A stretch of DNA of 40,751 bases from Conexibacter sp. (GTDB lineage Bacteria > Actinomycetota > Thermoleophilia > Solirubrobacterales > Solirubrobacteraceae), in assembly GCA_025964325.1 (NCBI GenBank), contig JAOPZA010000028.1, forward strand, positions 1 to 40,751, read 5' to 3'. The position numbers and the translations under genes are program-made. Below, in pieces: positions 30,738-38,488 of this stretch. The notes under the pieces were generated by a model, which was not told where the DNA came from, made no database searches, and worked only from the letters and a program-made list of their open reading frames with translations. Positions within the stretch are counted from its first letter, which is position 1. Every line of letters starts with the position of its first letter.

Positions 30738-32777
30738 TCAGCGGCTCGCGCGCTCGCCCGGTGGGCTGGGCGCGCCGCGCAGATAGGCGGTGACGCAGGT
30801 GAGCGCGACGACGCCGATGAAGAGCATCGTCACGCCCGAGTCGTTGAAGAGCGTGCCGGCGATCGAGGCGCCGACCCCGCCGCCGAGGCAGGCGCGCCAG
30901 ACCGCGTCGCCGTCGAGCGCGGCGTAGACGCGGTGGCGGTATCTGAGCGCGTAGGCGATCGCGAGCAGGCAGAGGATCGTCAGCATCGGGGCGTAGTTGT
31001 GGCTGACGATCGACCACGCGACCTCGTAGCGGCGCTTGACCGTGTCGACGAGGTCGCCCCCGCTGCCGTGGAGCACGTTGCGGGTGAAGTGCCCGTTGCC
31101 GCCCGTCGCGAGCTCGAGCAGCGCGAGCGCCCCGAGCCCGGCGAGGGGCGTCAGGATCGCGATCCCTAGCGCCCGTCTCGTGACGCCGCCCGGCAGCATC
31201 AGGAGCGTCGCGACGGCGGCGCCGCCCGCGACGGTGAAAACGCCGCCGACGTCGGCGCCGAGCCGTCCCGAGCCCATCACGGCCGCCAGCACGACGCCGC
31301 CGAGCGCGAACGCGAGCGCGCCGCCGCGCGAGCGCTCGCGGCGCGGCAGCGTCGCGGCGACCGCGAACAGCAGCAGCAGCGTGAGCGCGATCTCGAGCTC
31401 GTTGCCGAGGCCGTAGAAGCGCGAGCCGGAGCGCGGACTCGGTCCCAGCAGCGAGCGGATCACGAGGTGCGAGTGGTTCGCGAGATCGACGGCGTAGAAG
31501 AGCAGCCCGACGATCGCGGGCAGCGCCACGCCGCGCGGCCAGCGTAGGAGGCGGTCGGTCAGCGCCGCGAGGCCGAACGCGCCGCCGGCGATCGTCAACA
31601 GCTCGGCTTGGCGCGACGGGTCGATCGCGGCCGTCACCAGCAGCAGCGCCGGCAGCCACGTCAGCGCGAGCCCGCCGAGCCGCATGCCGTACGCGATGCC
31701 GCGGCGGTCGCGCAGCACCCCGGCGAGCAGGACGACGCCCAGCCAGGTGAAGAAGAAGGCCTCGATCGCGGGCGTTCGGCGGGCGCCGATCACCCCGAGG
31801 CGGTTGGAGAGGGCCTCGATGCCGGCAACGTCGCGGGAGCCGCTGGCCGTGATCGACTCGCCGCGGACCGCCTTCGGCACGGCGATCCCCAGATGGTCGA
31901 GGACCGTCGGGAGCACGTCGATGCCGGCGACGACCCCGGGCACGTGCGTCGTCGCCGAGGTGAGGCCGCCTGGTCGGCCGAGGCCGGCGATCCCCATCCA
32001 CAGCAGCTGCGGTCCCTGGATCGGCGGCGGCGCCTGCGTCGCGATCAGCAGCTCGTCGGGGCGGCGCGCGGCGATCAGCTCGCCGAGCTCGCGGTCGCCG
32101 GTCGCGCCCGGCGTCAGCGACGCGACGACGAGGCGGTGGTCGCGCAGCAGCGTCTGGGCGCGCGCCGCCACCGTCGTCGGAGCGCCGAGCGAGACCGCCG
32201 CGACGCTGCCGTCGCGGCCGGCCGCCGCGATCGCCTCGAGGTTCTCCTGGCCCGCGACGCCGGCGTACCCGGCCCCGCCCGGAATCGAGCCGGCGAGCAG
32301 GCCGGGGAAGATCTCGGCCGGCGCCGTGGCGGCGCGCCGGACGGCGGCCGGCCACAGCGTGATCCTGCCGGCGGCACCGGCCGGCGCGGCCGCGGCCGGC
32401 GTGAACGTCAGCAGCGGCGGATCCGACGGGCGGTAGGTGCCGAGCGAGGTGCGCGTGCCCGCCGTCAGGTCGAGCAGCGCCTGGCGCGCGCTGTAGCCGG
32501 ACTGCGTCGCGCTCGACATGCCGAGCGCGAGCTGCGGGTGCGCGGCGAAGCGGTCGAGGACGGTCGGCGGGGCGGGCGCGTCCGGCGAGACGTCCGTCTC
32601 GGCCGGGAGGAAGACGAGCAGGGCGGTCGCAAGCGTGGCGGTCGCGCTGCCCCGAGCGGCGGCGGGTGGCGCCGCGGCGCTCGCGCTCGAGCTCGCTCCC
32701 GCCGCGATCGCCAGCCACGAGAGGAGGGCGCACAGCAGCAGGGCTGCGGCCGACGGCGAACGGCGCGGGAACGGCAC
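30738..32777 (-). CDS. Large multi-pass membrane protein with an extracytoplasmic N-terminal domain, function unknown
   Basis: I do not recognise a characterised family for this 679-residue protein. A signal-like N-terminal helix (AALLLCALLSWLAIAAGAS) is followed by about 300 mostly extracytoplasmic residues. These end in PGVVAGIDVLPTVLDHLGIAVPKAVRGESI, which resembles the end of alkaline-phosphatase/sulfatase-type domains, but no metal site is evident. The remaining half has about ten TM helices and conserved-looking loops (GSRFYGLGNELEIAL, MGSGRLGADVGGVFTVAGG, GTLFNDSGVTMLFIG). GTG 32777 lies 6 nt after TAAGCT and 9 bp after the methyltransferase stop. An envelope role is a guess from topology. 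Confidence 0.8.
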   Translation of the reverse strand: MPFPRRSPSAAALLLCALLSWLAIAAGASSSASAAAPPAAARGSATATLATALLVFLPAETDVSPDAPAPPTVLDRFAAHPQLALGMSSATQSGYSARQALLDLTAGTRTSLGTYRPSDPPLLTFTPAAAAPAGAAGRITLWPAAVRRAATAPAEIFPGLLAGSIPGGAGYAGVAGQENLEAIAAAGRDGSVAAVSLGAPTTVAARAQTLLRDHRLVVASLTPGATGDRELGELIAARRPDELLIATQAPPPIQGPQLLWMGIAGLGRPGGLTSATTHVPGVVAGIDVLPTVLDHLGIAVPKAVRGESITASGSRDVAGIEALSNRLGVIGARRTPAIEAFFFTWLGVVLLAGVLRDRRGIAYGMRLGGLALTWLPALLLVTAAIDPSRQAELLTIAGGAFGLAALTDRLLRWPRGVALPAIVGLLFYAVDLANHSHLVIRSLLGPSPRSGSRFYGLGNELEIALTLLLLFAVAATLPRRERSRGGALAFALGGVVLAAVMGSGRLGADVGGVFTVAGGAAVATLLMLPGGVTRRALGIAILTPLAGLGALALLELATGGNGHFTRNVLHGSGGDLVDTVKRRYEVAWSIVSHNYAPMLTILCLLAIAYALRYRHRVYAALDGDAVWRACLGGGVGASIAGTLFNDSGVTMLFIGVVALTCVTAYLRGAPSPPGERASR

Positions 32778-32783
32778 GCGCTC

Positions 32784-32789
32784 AGCTTA
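32784..32789 (-). promoter_or_regulatory. Putative -10 box of the large membrane protein gene (leaderless)
   Basis: TAAGCT on the minus strand, 6 nt from the GTG start; it includes the TAA stop of the preceding methyltransferase gene. Confidence 0.4.
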
Positions 32790-33587
32790 CGTGGCGGCGG
32801 CCTGCCGGGCGGCTGGCTGCGGGCCGCCGGCGGCGGCGCCGTTGCGCAGCAGCGCGAGCAGCGAGAGCCCCGCCGGCAGCGTGCGGCCGCGCCCCAGCCA
32901 CGCCGCCTCCGCGCGCAGCGGCAGCTCGAGCGCTCCGTTCAGCCACGCCGGCCCGACCTGGAGGTCGGACTCGTGCTGCTCGATGTCGCCCGGCCGCAGT
33001 CGCTGCGCGAGCCGGACGGCCGCGGCCGGCGCCAGCAACAGGCCGTTGAAGGAGGTGATCCGCTCCAGCTGCCAGCCGGCCTCGGTGGCGGCCGCGCGCA
33101 GCGTCCGCCGGCCGTAGCGGCGGTGGTGCTGGTTCACGACGTCGTGGTTCGACCACAGCCAGCCGTACGCCGGCACCGTCACGACCAGGTAGCCGCCCGG
33201 CGCCGTCACGCGGCGCAGCTCGCGCAACGTCGCGCGATCGTCCGGCGTGTGCTCGATCACGTCGAGGCAGGTGACGAGATCGAAGCTGCCGTCGGGCCAC
33301 GGCAGCGTCTCGAGCCGGCCGCAGCGGACGTCGGCGTGGCCGCGGGCGCGCGCGGCCGCGACGCCGTCCTCGCTGAGGTCGATCCCGGTCACGTCGCCGT
33401 AGTCGCGCAGCTCGTCGAGCGTGCGCCCCGAGCCGCAGCCGGCGTCGAGCACGCGGACCGGCACGCGGTCCCCGCCCGCACGCAGCGGCAGCCGGTCGAG
33501 CTCGGCGCGGACGATCCGCCGCCGGCCGCGGTACCACCAGTGGTGCTCGTCGTGGTCGAGCATCGCATGCAGCTCTCGGGCATCCAT
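32787..33587 (-). CDS. Class I SAM-dependent methyltransferase
   Basis: A 266-residue Methyltransf_11/23-type enzyme. The SAM site is VRVLDAGCGSGRTLDEL (motif I), followed by VTGIDLSEDGV (motif II acidic residue), FDLVTCLDVIEHTPDD and LRRVTAPGGYLVVTVPAYGWLWSNHDVVNQHHRRYGRRTL. The last stretch is typical of methyltransferases linked to glycan or lipid biosynthesis loci. The N-terminal HDEHHWWYRGRRRIV is common in the same group. It starts 14 bp after the histidine kinase stop and probably shares its transcript. The acceptor substrate is unknown. Confidence 0.9.
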   Translation of the reverse strand: MDARELHAMLDHDEHHWWYRGRRRIVRAELDRLPLRAGGDRVPVRVLDAGCGSGRTLDELRDYGDVTGIDLSEDGVAAARARGHADVRCGRLETLPWPDGSFDLVTCLDVIEHTPDDRATLRELRRVTAPGGYLVVTVPAYGWLWSNHDVVNQHHRRYGRRTLRAAATEAGWQLERITSFNGLLLAPAAAVRLAQRLRPGDIEQHESDLQVGPAWLNGALELPLRAEAAWLGRGRTLPAGLSLLALLRNGAAAGGPQPAARQAAAT

Positions 33588-33601
33588 CGCGCGGGATCTT
33601 C

Positions 33602-35077
33602 TCAGGCCTGGGCTGACGGCAGCCGCAACGCGAAGGTCGCACCCGGCGGCGCGGTCACCTCGAGCACCAGCTGACCGCCCATCCGCTCGGCCAGCTCGCG
33701 CCCGATCGCGAGGCCGAGGCCGAAGCCGGCGCCGTCGGCGGTGCTGCCGCGCGCGAAGCGCTGGAAGATCCGCTCGCGCTCCTCCGGTGGCACGCCCGGA
33801 CCGGCGTCGGTGACCGTCAGGACGACCGGCTCGCCGGGCGCGGAGGGCGTCCGCAGCCGCACCTCCACCGGCAGGTGACCGGGGCTCAGCCGCACCGCGT
33901 TGTCGAGCAGGATCCGCAGGATCTGGGCGACCGCGCCGGGATCGGCGCAGGCCCACGCCGGCTGGCCGGGCTCCTGGAGCTCCGGCGCCGCGTTACGCTC
34001 CCCGGCGCCGAGCTCGAACTCGGCGATGACGGCGCGCGCCAGCTCGCCCAGCTCGAGCGGCTCCTCGCGCAGGGCGACCTCGGCGTCGAGGCGGCTGAGG
34101 TCGAGCAGGTCGGCCGCGAGGCGACCCAGGCGCCGCGCCTGGGCGAGCGCGCGCGTGACCTGCGTCCGCGCGTCGGCGAGGTCGACGTGCCCGCGCGTGA
34201 GGTCGTCGTCGAGCAGCTCGAGCATGCCGCGCAGCGACGCGACCGGCGTGCGCAGCTCGTGCGAGGCGGTCGCGACGAACGAGCGGCGCGCCTCCTCCTG
34301 CTGGCGCAGCCGGTGCTGCATCCGCGCGAAGGCGCGCGTGAGGTCGCCGACCTCGTCGCCGTTGCGGTCGGCCGGCACCTGCTCCGTCGGCCCGCGCTCC
34401 GCCAGCCGCACGGTCGCGTCGCGCAGCCGCCGCAGCCGCCGCAGCAGCGTCGCGGCGAAGCCGAAGCCGAGCACGAGCGCGATCCCCAGCCCGGCCAGCG
34501 CGGCGGTCGTGAAGGCGCGGCGCACGACCGCGACGGCGTCGCGCACCTCGCTCACCTGCTTGCGCGCGGCGAGCACGTACCAGGCGTTCCCGATCCGCAG
34601 CGGCAGCGCGACGCGCACGACCTCGTCGCCGTCGAGCCGGCCGACGCTGCGGACCGCGCGGTGCGTCTGGAGCGCCTCCTCGACGTCGTCGAAGGGATCG
34701 CCGGCGGCGGTGCTTCTGTCGGTCGTGCGGAGCCGGATCGTGTGGGTGCCGTCGAGCAGGTAGACCTCCTGGGCGCCGCTCGACTGGACGAGGTCGCGCC
34801 CGAGCAGCGCCAGCGGCGGCGAGTCGATCGCGAGCTGCCGGCCGCGCAGCGCGACGAAGCTGGGCCGCTGGTCGACGGTCTTCGAGACGAGCGTCTGCAG
34901 CTCGGCGTTGCGCAGTCTGCGCTCGAGCGGCGAGAGCAGCGCGAGGGCGGCGACGCCGAGCGTCGCCGCCGCGGTCAGCATCAGGGCGCCGACGATCCGC
35001 CCGCGCAGGCCGAAGACCGCGCGGCGCGGGCGCGCGATGCGGCCGCCCCTCGCTACGCCGGCACGCGGCTGGGCCAT
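33602..35077 (-). CDS. Sensor histidine kinase (EnvZ/BaeS-type)
   Basis: A 491-residue membrane sensor. Order: N-terminal TM (IVGALMLTAAATLGVAALALL, about 29-49), an extracytoplasmic sensor of about 135 residues, a second TM (about 191-212), HAMP (LRRLRDATVRLAERG...GDEVGDLTRAFARM) and the dimerisation helix with phospho-acceptor H273 (ATASHELRTPVASLRG). The ATPase domain follows with the N box (LLDNAVRLSP), G1 (TDAGPGVP), an F-box region (IFQRFARG) and G2 (GFGLGLAIGRELAERMGG). All catalytic boxes are intact. ATG 35077 is 6 bp after the stop of the OmpR-type regulator, its evident partner. The sensed signal is unknown. Confidence 0.95.
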   Translation of the reverse strand: MAQPRAGVARGGRIARPRRAVFGLRGRIVGALMLTAAATLGVAALALLSPLERRLRNAELQTLVSKTVDQRPSFVALRGRQLAIDSPPLALLGRDLVQSSGAQEVYLLDGTHTIRLRTTDRSTAAGDPFDDVEEALQTHRAVRSVGRLDGDEVVRVALPLRIGNAWYVLAARKQVSEVRDAVAVVRRAFTTAALAGLGIALVLGFGFAATLLRRLRRLRDATVRLAERGPTEQVPADRNGDEVGDLTRAFARMQHRLRQQEEARRSFVATASHELRTPVASLRGMLELLDDDLTRGHVDLADARTQVTRALAQARRLGRLAADLLDLSRLDAEVALREEPLELGELARAVIAEFELGAGERNAAPELQEPGQPAWACADPGAVAQILRILLDNAVRLSPGHLPVEVRLRTPSAPGEPVVLTVTDAGPGVPPEERERIFQRFARGSTADGAGFGLGLAIGRELAERMGGQLVLEVTAPPGATFALRLPSAQA

Positions 35078-35083
35078 CGTTCG

Positions 35084-35827
35084 CTAGCCGCTGCCCTGCA
35101 GGCGGTAGCCGGCGCCGCGGACGGTCAGGATGTAGCGCGGGTTGTCCGGCTCCGGCTCGAGCTTCTCGCGCAGGTGGCGCACGTGGACGTCGATCGCGCG
35201 CGGGTCGCGGAACGCGCTGTCGCCCCAGATCGCACGCAGCAGCTCCTGGCGGTTGAGCAGCCGGCCGGGATCGGTCATCAGCGCGTCGAGCAGCTCGAAC
35301 TCCGAGAACGTCAGGTGCACGGGCTGGCCGTTCATGCGGACCTCGCGCTGCGCGCGGTGCATCGCGATCGGCCCGACCGAGACGACCTCGTCGTTCATGC
35401 CGCGCGCGCCGGCGCGACGCAGCACCGCGCGGATGCGGCTGCGCAACTCCGCGAGGCCGAACGGCTTCGTGACGTAGTCGTCGGCGCCCGCCTCCAATCC
35501 GAGCACGGCATCGGCCTCGCTGTCGAGCGCCGTCAGCATGATGATCGGCACGACGTTGCGACGGCCGCGCAGCGTGCGGCAGACCTCGTACCCGTCAGGG
35601 CCGGGTCCGAGCGCGACGTCGAGCAGCACGACGTCGAAGTGCTCCGCGCCCGCCCGGTCGATCGCGGCGTAGCCGTCGGCGACCGCGTGGACGTGATGCC
35701 CCTCCCGCGAGAAGGAACGCGTCAGCATCTCGCGCAGGTCGGCCTCGTCGTCGACGACGAGGATGCTGAGCGACGATTCGGCCCCGCGCCACGGGGCATA
35801 TGCGGTGGACTGAGAGGGGCGGTCCAT
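35084..35827 (-). CDS. OmpR/PhoB-family response regulator
   Basis: A 247-residue regulator. The receiver has the acidic pair in LVVDDEADLREML, phospho-acceptor Asp in FDVVLLDVALGPGPDGYEVC, Thr/Ser in IIMLTA and Lys in DDYVTKPF. The C-terminal winged helix has LTFSEFELLDALMTDPGRLLNRQELLRAIWG and the recognition/wing segment RAIDVHVRHLREKLEPEPDNPRYILTVRGAGYRL. ATG 35827 is 8 nt after TAAGAT, so the regulator-kinase-methyltransferase operon probably starts leaderless. It is followed immediately by its kinase gene. Confidence 0.96.
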   Translation of the reverse strand: MDRPSQSTAYAPWRGAESSLSILVVDDEADLREMLTRSFSREGHHVHAVADGYAAIDRAGAEHFDVVLLDVALGPGPDGYEVCRTLRGRRNVVPIIMLTALDSEADAVLGLEAGADDYVTKPFGLAELRSRIRAVLRRAGARGMNDEVVSVGPIAMHRAQREVRMNGQPVHLTFSEFELLDALMTDPGRLLNRQELLRAIWGDSAFRDPRAIDVHVRHLREKLEPEPDNPRYILTVRGAGYRLQGSG

Positions 35828-35835
35828 CGCGTTCG

Positions 35836-35841
35836 ATCTTA
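35836..35841 (-). promoter_or_regulatory. Putative -10 box of the two-component operon (leaderless)
   Basis: TAAGAT on the minus strand, 8 nt from ATG 35827; the adjoining sequence CGAACGCG matches the pattern before other genes here. Confidence 0.45.
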
Positions 35842-35873
35842 GGCGATCGGGTGGGGGTGGTCGCGGCGTGCCC

Positions 35874-36605
35874 TCAGCGCCGCACGCCCCGCGAAGCCGG
35901 CTCGGAGATGCGGAAGACCGCGAAGTCGTTGCCGCCGACGCCGTCGACCGTGACCCCGCCGTCGAACAGCTGGAAGACCAGCTCGTGCTCGGTCGCAAGC
36001 CGCTCACAGGTCGGCCGCACCGACGACCACGAGGCGTCATCCATCACGATGAAGCCGCCCGGACTCACCTTCGACAGGTACAGCTCGACGTCGCGAGCGA
36101 CCGAGGCCGCGTCGTGGTTGCCGTCGACGTGCAGGAGGTCGATCGAGCCGCTTGCGAAGTCCGCCGCCGCCTCGTCCGAGCGCGCCCGCACGACGCGACA
36201 TCGCTCGCCGATCGCATGCGTCTCGATCGCGGCGAGCACCTCGCTGTGGAGGCCCTCCCAGTCGACCTGCGCGGGCCACGCCGTCAGGTCGACGCCGCGA
36301 TCGTGCGCGTCGCTCTGGACCGCGGCCGCTGCCGTGTAGGGATCGATGCCGACCGCCTCGCCGCGCTCGAGCGCCGTCATGAGGAAGCCCAGCGGAAGCA
36401 GCAGCCGGCCGTGGTAGACGCCGATCTCAAGCACCCGCTCGAGATCGTTCGCGATGATCAGGTCGGCGAGCACCAGCGCCTTGCAGAGACTCGATCCGCC
36501 GCCGAAGTCGAGCGGCACCGCGTCGACGAGGGCGGCCAGGTCACGACGCAATCCCAGCGGGACGGCGCGTCCCGCCATCGTTCCTACGGCGTCGATCTGA
36601 TCCAC
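35874..36605 (-). CDS. Class I SAM-dependent methyltransferase (Methyltransf_24-like)
   Basis: A 243-residue enzyme. LERVLEIGVYHGRLLLPLGFLM is the SAM motif I and AVGIDPYTAAAA is motif II. SGSIDLLHVDGNHDAASVARDVELYLSKVSPGGFIVMDD is the strongly conserved core of class I methyltransferases found in sugar-modification loci, where DxNHxY-like motifs bind metal and substrate. GTG 36605 is preferred because TAAGCT ends 6 nt before it; ATG 36578 is an alternative. It diverges from the aminotransferase gene at 36651, suggesting shared control. It could methylate an amino sugar or glycan, which is inference. Confidence 0.85.
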   Translation of the reverse strand: MDQIDAVGTMAGRAVPLGLRRDLAALVDAVPLDFGGGSSLCKALVLADLIIANDLERVLEIGVYHGRLLLPLGFLMTALERGEAVGIDPYTAAAAVQSDAHDRGVDLTAWPAQVDWEGLHSEVLAAIETHAIGERCRVVRARSDEAAADFASGSIDLLHVDGNHDAASVARDVELYLSKVSPGGFIVMDDASWSSVRPTCERLATEHELVFQLFDGGVTVDGVGGNDFAVFRISEPASRGVRR

Positions 36606-36611
36606 GCGCGC

Positions 36612-36640
36612 AGCTTACCCGTCGCCGTCTTCTTTACGAT
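36612..36640. promoter_or_regulatory. Back-to-back leaderless promoters for methyltransferase and aminotransferase
   Basis: TAAGCT on the minus strand (36612-36617) lies 6 nt from GTG 36605. TACGAT on the plus strand (36635-36640) lies 10 nt from ATG 36651. Only 17 bp separate the two boxes, so polymerases would compete or be co-regulated. Confidence 0.45.
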
Positions 36641-36650
36641 GTGCCGCTGA

Positions 36651-37841
36651 ATGACGATGTCCGACAGCATCGACGCGCCCGCAGACGGGTCTGCGTTGCG
36701 CTTCCAGCGCCCGGCGCTGCCGAGCGGCGCCGCCATCGAGCGCTACTTCGCGCTCTCGCGCGAGGAGCGCTGGTTCTCGAACGGCGGCCCCTGCTGGCGG
36801 CTGCTGCGCGACCGCCTCTCCGAGCGGGTGGGCGCCTACTGCGTGCCGGTCGCGAGCGGGACCGTCGGCCTGATGGCGTCGATCGCGGCGGTGCTCGGCG
36901 AGACCGATCGACACCGGGGCGGGCACGAGGCCCTCGTGCCGTCGTTCACCTTCCCGGCGAGCGCGCAGTCCACCTTCTGGGCGGGCCTCCAGCCGCGGCT
37001 GCTCGACGTCGACGCCGCGCACTGGCATCTCGACGCCGCGCAGCTCGAGCACGAGCTCGGCTGCGGCGACCGCACGGCGCTCGTCGTCGCGGTCTCCTCG
37101 TTCGGCACACCGCCGCCGCCGGAGGCGCGCGAGCGGTGGGAGCGCGCATGCCGCACCAGCGGCGTGCCGCTGGTCGTCGACTCGGCCGCCGGCTTCGGCG
37201 CGATCGCCGACGACATGACGCCGATCGGCGCGCAGGGGGACGTCGAGGTCGTCTCCTTCCATGCGACCAAGCCGTTTGCGATCGGCGAGGGTGGCGCGGT
37301 CTTCACCCGCGACGCCCGCCTGCGCGAGCGCGTCGAGCAGGCGATCAACTTCGGCTTCGACGCCGACCACCGCGTGCGGACGCTGAACGGACTCAACGGC
37401 AAGATGAGCGAGCTGCACGCGGCGACCGCGCTTGCGGTACTCGACGACTTCGCCGACGGCGTGCTGGCTCCCCGCCGCCGAGCCGCCGCGAGCCTCCGCC
37501 GGGAGGCCGGGCCGCATCTCACGTGGCAGGACGGATGCGAACACTCGACGTGGCAGTTCGTTCCGGTCGCGTTCGACGACGCGACAGCGCGCGCGGCAGC
37601 CGTCGATCGCTGCGCCAGCGCGATCGAGACGCGCACCTACTACGAGCCGCTGCACCTGATGGACGCGCTGCGCAACTGGCCGATCGCCGAGGGCGGCCTG
37701 CAGCGGACCGAGGACCTCGTGGGGCGGCTGCTGTGCCTGCCGATGGCGAACGACCTCGCCGACCGGGAGATCGCCCAGATCGCAGCGGTCATCCGCTCAG
37801 CGGCAGTCGGGCCGCACAGGGTCGCTCAGCGCGCGCTCTGA
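36651..37841 (+). CDS. DegT/DnrJ/EryC1/StrS-family aminotransferase (copy 3, divergent type)
   Basis: A 396-residue PLP aminotransferase. The cofactor loop is PVASGTVGLMASIAA, D177 in LVVDSAAGFGA contacts the pyridine nitrogen, and the Schiff-base lysine is K207 in SFHATKPFAIGEGG. SFHATK is the nucleotide-sugar aminotransferase form (DesV/WecE/PglE-like), unlike TKNL in the two island copies, so it belongs to a different branch. ATG 36651 follows TACGAT by 10 nt; the ATG two codons on is possible. Its 3' end overlaps the convergent NeuD-like gene by 16 bp. With that acyltransferase it could make an N-acylated amino sugar. Confidence 0.92.
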   Translation: MTMSDSIDAPADGSALRFQRPALPSGAAIERYFALSREERWFSNGGPCWRLLRDRLSERVGAYCVPVASGTVGLMASIAAVLGETDRHRGGHEALVPSFTFPASAQSTFWAGLQPRLLDVDAAHWHLDAAQLEHELGCGDRTALVVAVSSFGTPPPPEARERWERACRTSGVPLVVDSAAGFGAIADDMTPIGAQGDVEVVSFHATKPFAIGEGGAVFTRDARLRERVEQAINFGFDADHRVRTLNGLNGKMSELHAATALAVLDDFADGVLAPRRRAAASLRREAGPHLTWQDGCEHSTWQFVPVAFDDATARAAAVDRCASAIETRTYYEPLHLMDALRNWPIAEGGLQRTEDLVGRLLCLPMANDLADREIAQIAAVIRSAAVGPHRVAQRAL

Positions 37842-38476
37842 CGGCGGGCCTCGATCGTCCGCGCCGGCACGCCGACCACCGTCACGTCGTCGGGGACGTC
37901 GCGGATCACGACCGCGCCCGCCCCGACGACCGCCCGCGCGCCGACGCGGACGTCGGGAATCAGCACCGCGCGCGATCCGATCTCGGTCTCCTCGCCGACC
38001 GTCGCGCGGCCGGCGAGCACCGCGCCCGGGTCGATCACGGCCGCGTCGCCGATCTGCACGTCGTGCTCGACGACGGCTGCGCTGTTGACGAGCGCACCGC
38101 GTCCGAGCCCGGCGCCGGGACCGACGATCGCCCCGGGCAGCACCTGGCAGCCGGGACCGAGCACAGCGCTCGCCGCCACGTGGGCGCGTGGATGGACGAG
38201 CACGGGCAATGCGAGCCCCGCGGCCATGACGGCCTCGACGACCGCGCGGCGCCCCCGAGCGGCTCCGAAGCCGAGGATCACCGCATCGACACCGGCTGCC
38301 GCGAGCCGCGGAAGATCGGCACGTCCGCCGAGGACGGCGAGTCCGGCGATCTGACGGTCGGCGTGCTCGGGATGGTCGTCGAGCAGTCCGATCAGCTCGA
38401 TCTCGCCGCCGCCGAACAGCTCCGTGACCACGCGCGCGTGCCCATCCGGCCGTGACCCGTAGATGACCGCGCGCAT
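37826..38476 (-). CDS. NeuD/PglD-family sugar O- or N-acyltransferase (left-handed beta-helix)
   Basis: A 216-residue acyltransferase. The N-terminal Rossmann-like domain (MRAVIYGSRPDGHARVVTELF...IGLLDDHPEHADRQIAGLAVLGG) binds the nucleotide sugar. Imperfect hexapeptide repeats run from about residue 95 (VLVHPRAHVAASAVLGPGCQVLPGAIVGPGAGLGRGALVNSAAVVEHDVQIGDAAVIDPGAVLAG). The His in VVEHDVQIGD is in the usual catalytic position. It ends GVPARTIEARR. Typical partners are aminotransferases of the adjacent type, as in PglE-PglD. TAGGCT lies 6 nt before ATG 38476. Confidence 0.92.
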   Translation of the reverse strand: MRAVIYGSRPDGHARVVTELFGGGEIELIGLLDDHPEHADRQIAGLAVLGGRADLPRLAAAGVDAVILGFGAARGRRAVVEAVMAAGLALPVLVHPRAHVAASAVLGPGCQVLPGAIVGPGAGLGRGALVNSAAVVEHDVQIGDAAVIDPGAVLAGRATVGEETEIGSRAVLIPDVRVGARAVVGAGAVVIRDVPDDVTVVGVPARTIEARRQSAR

Positions 38477-38482
38477 CGCGCC

Positions 38483-38488
38483 AGCCTA
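38483..38488 (-). promoter_or_regulatory. Putative -10 box of the NeuD-like gene (leaderless)
   Basis: TAGGCT on the minus strand, 6 nt from ATG 38476; it includes the TAG stop codon of the upstream glycosyltransferase gene. Confidence 0.45.

Noticed and set aside
30046-32733. An 895-codon minus-strand frame spanning dedA and the large membrane gene
   Set aside because: Arg-rich shadow in a different frame from two hydrophobic genes with clear TM helices.
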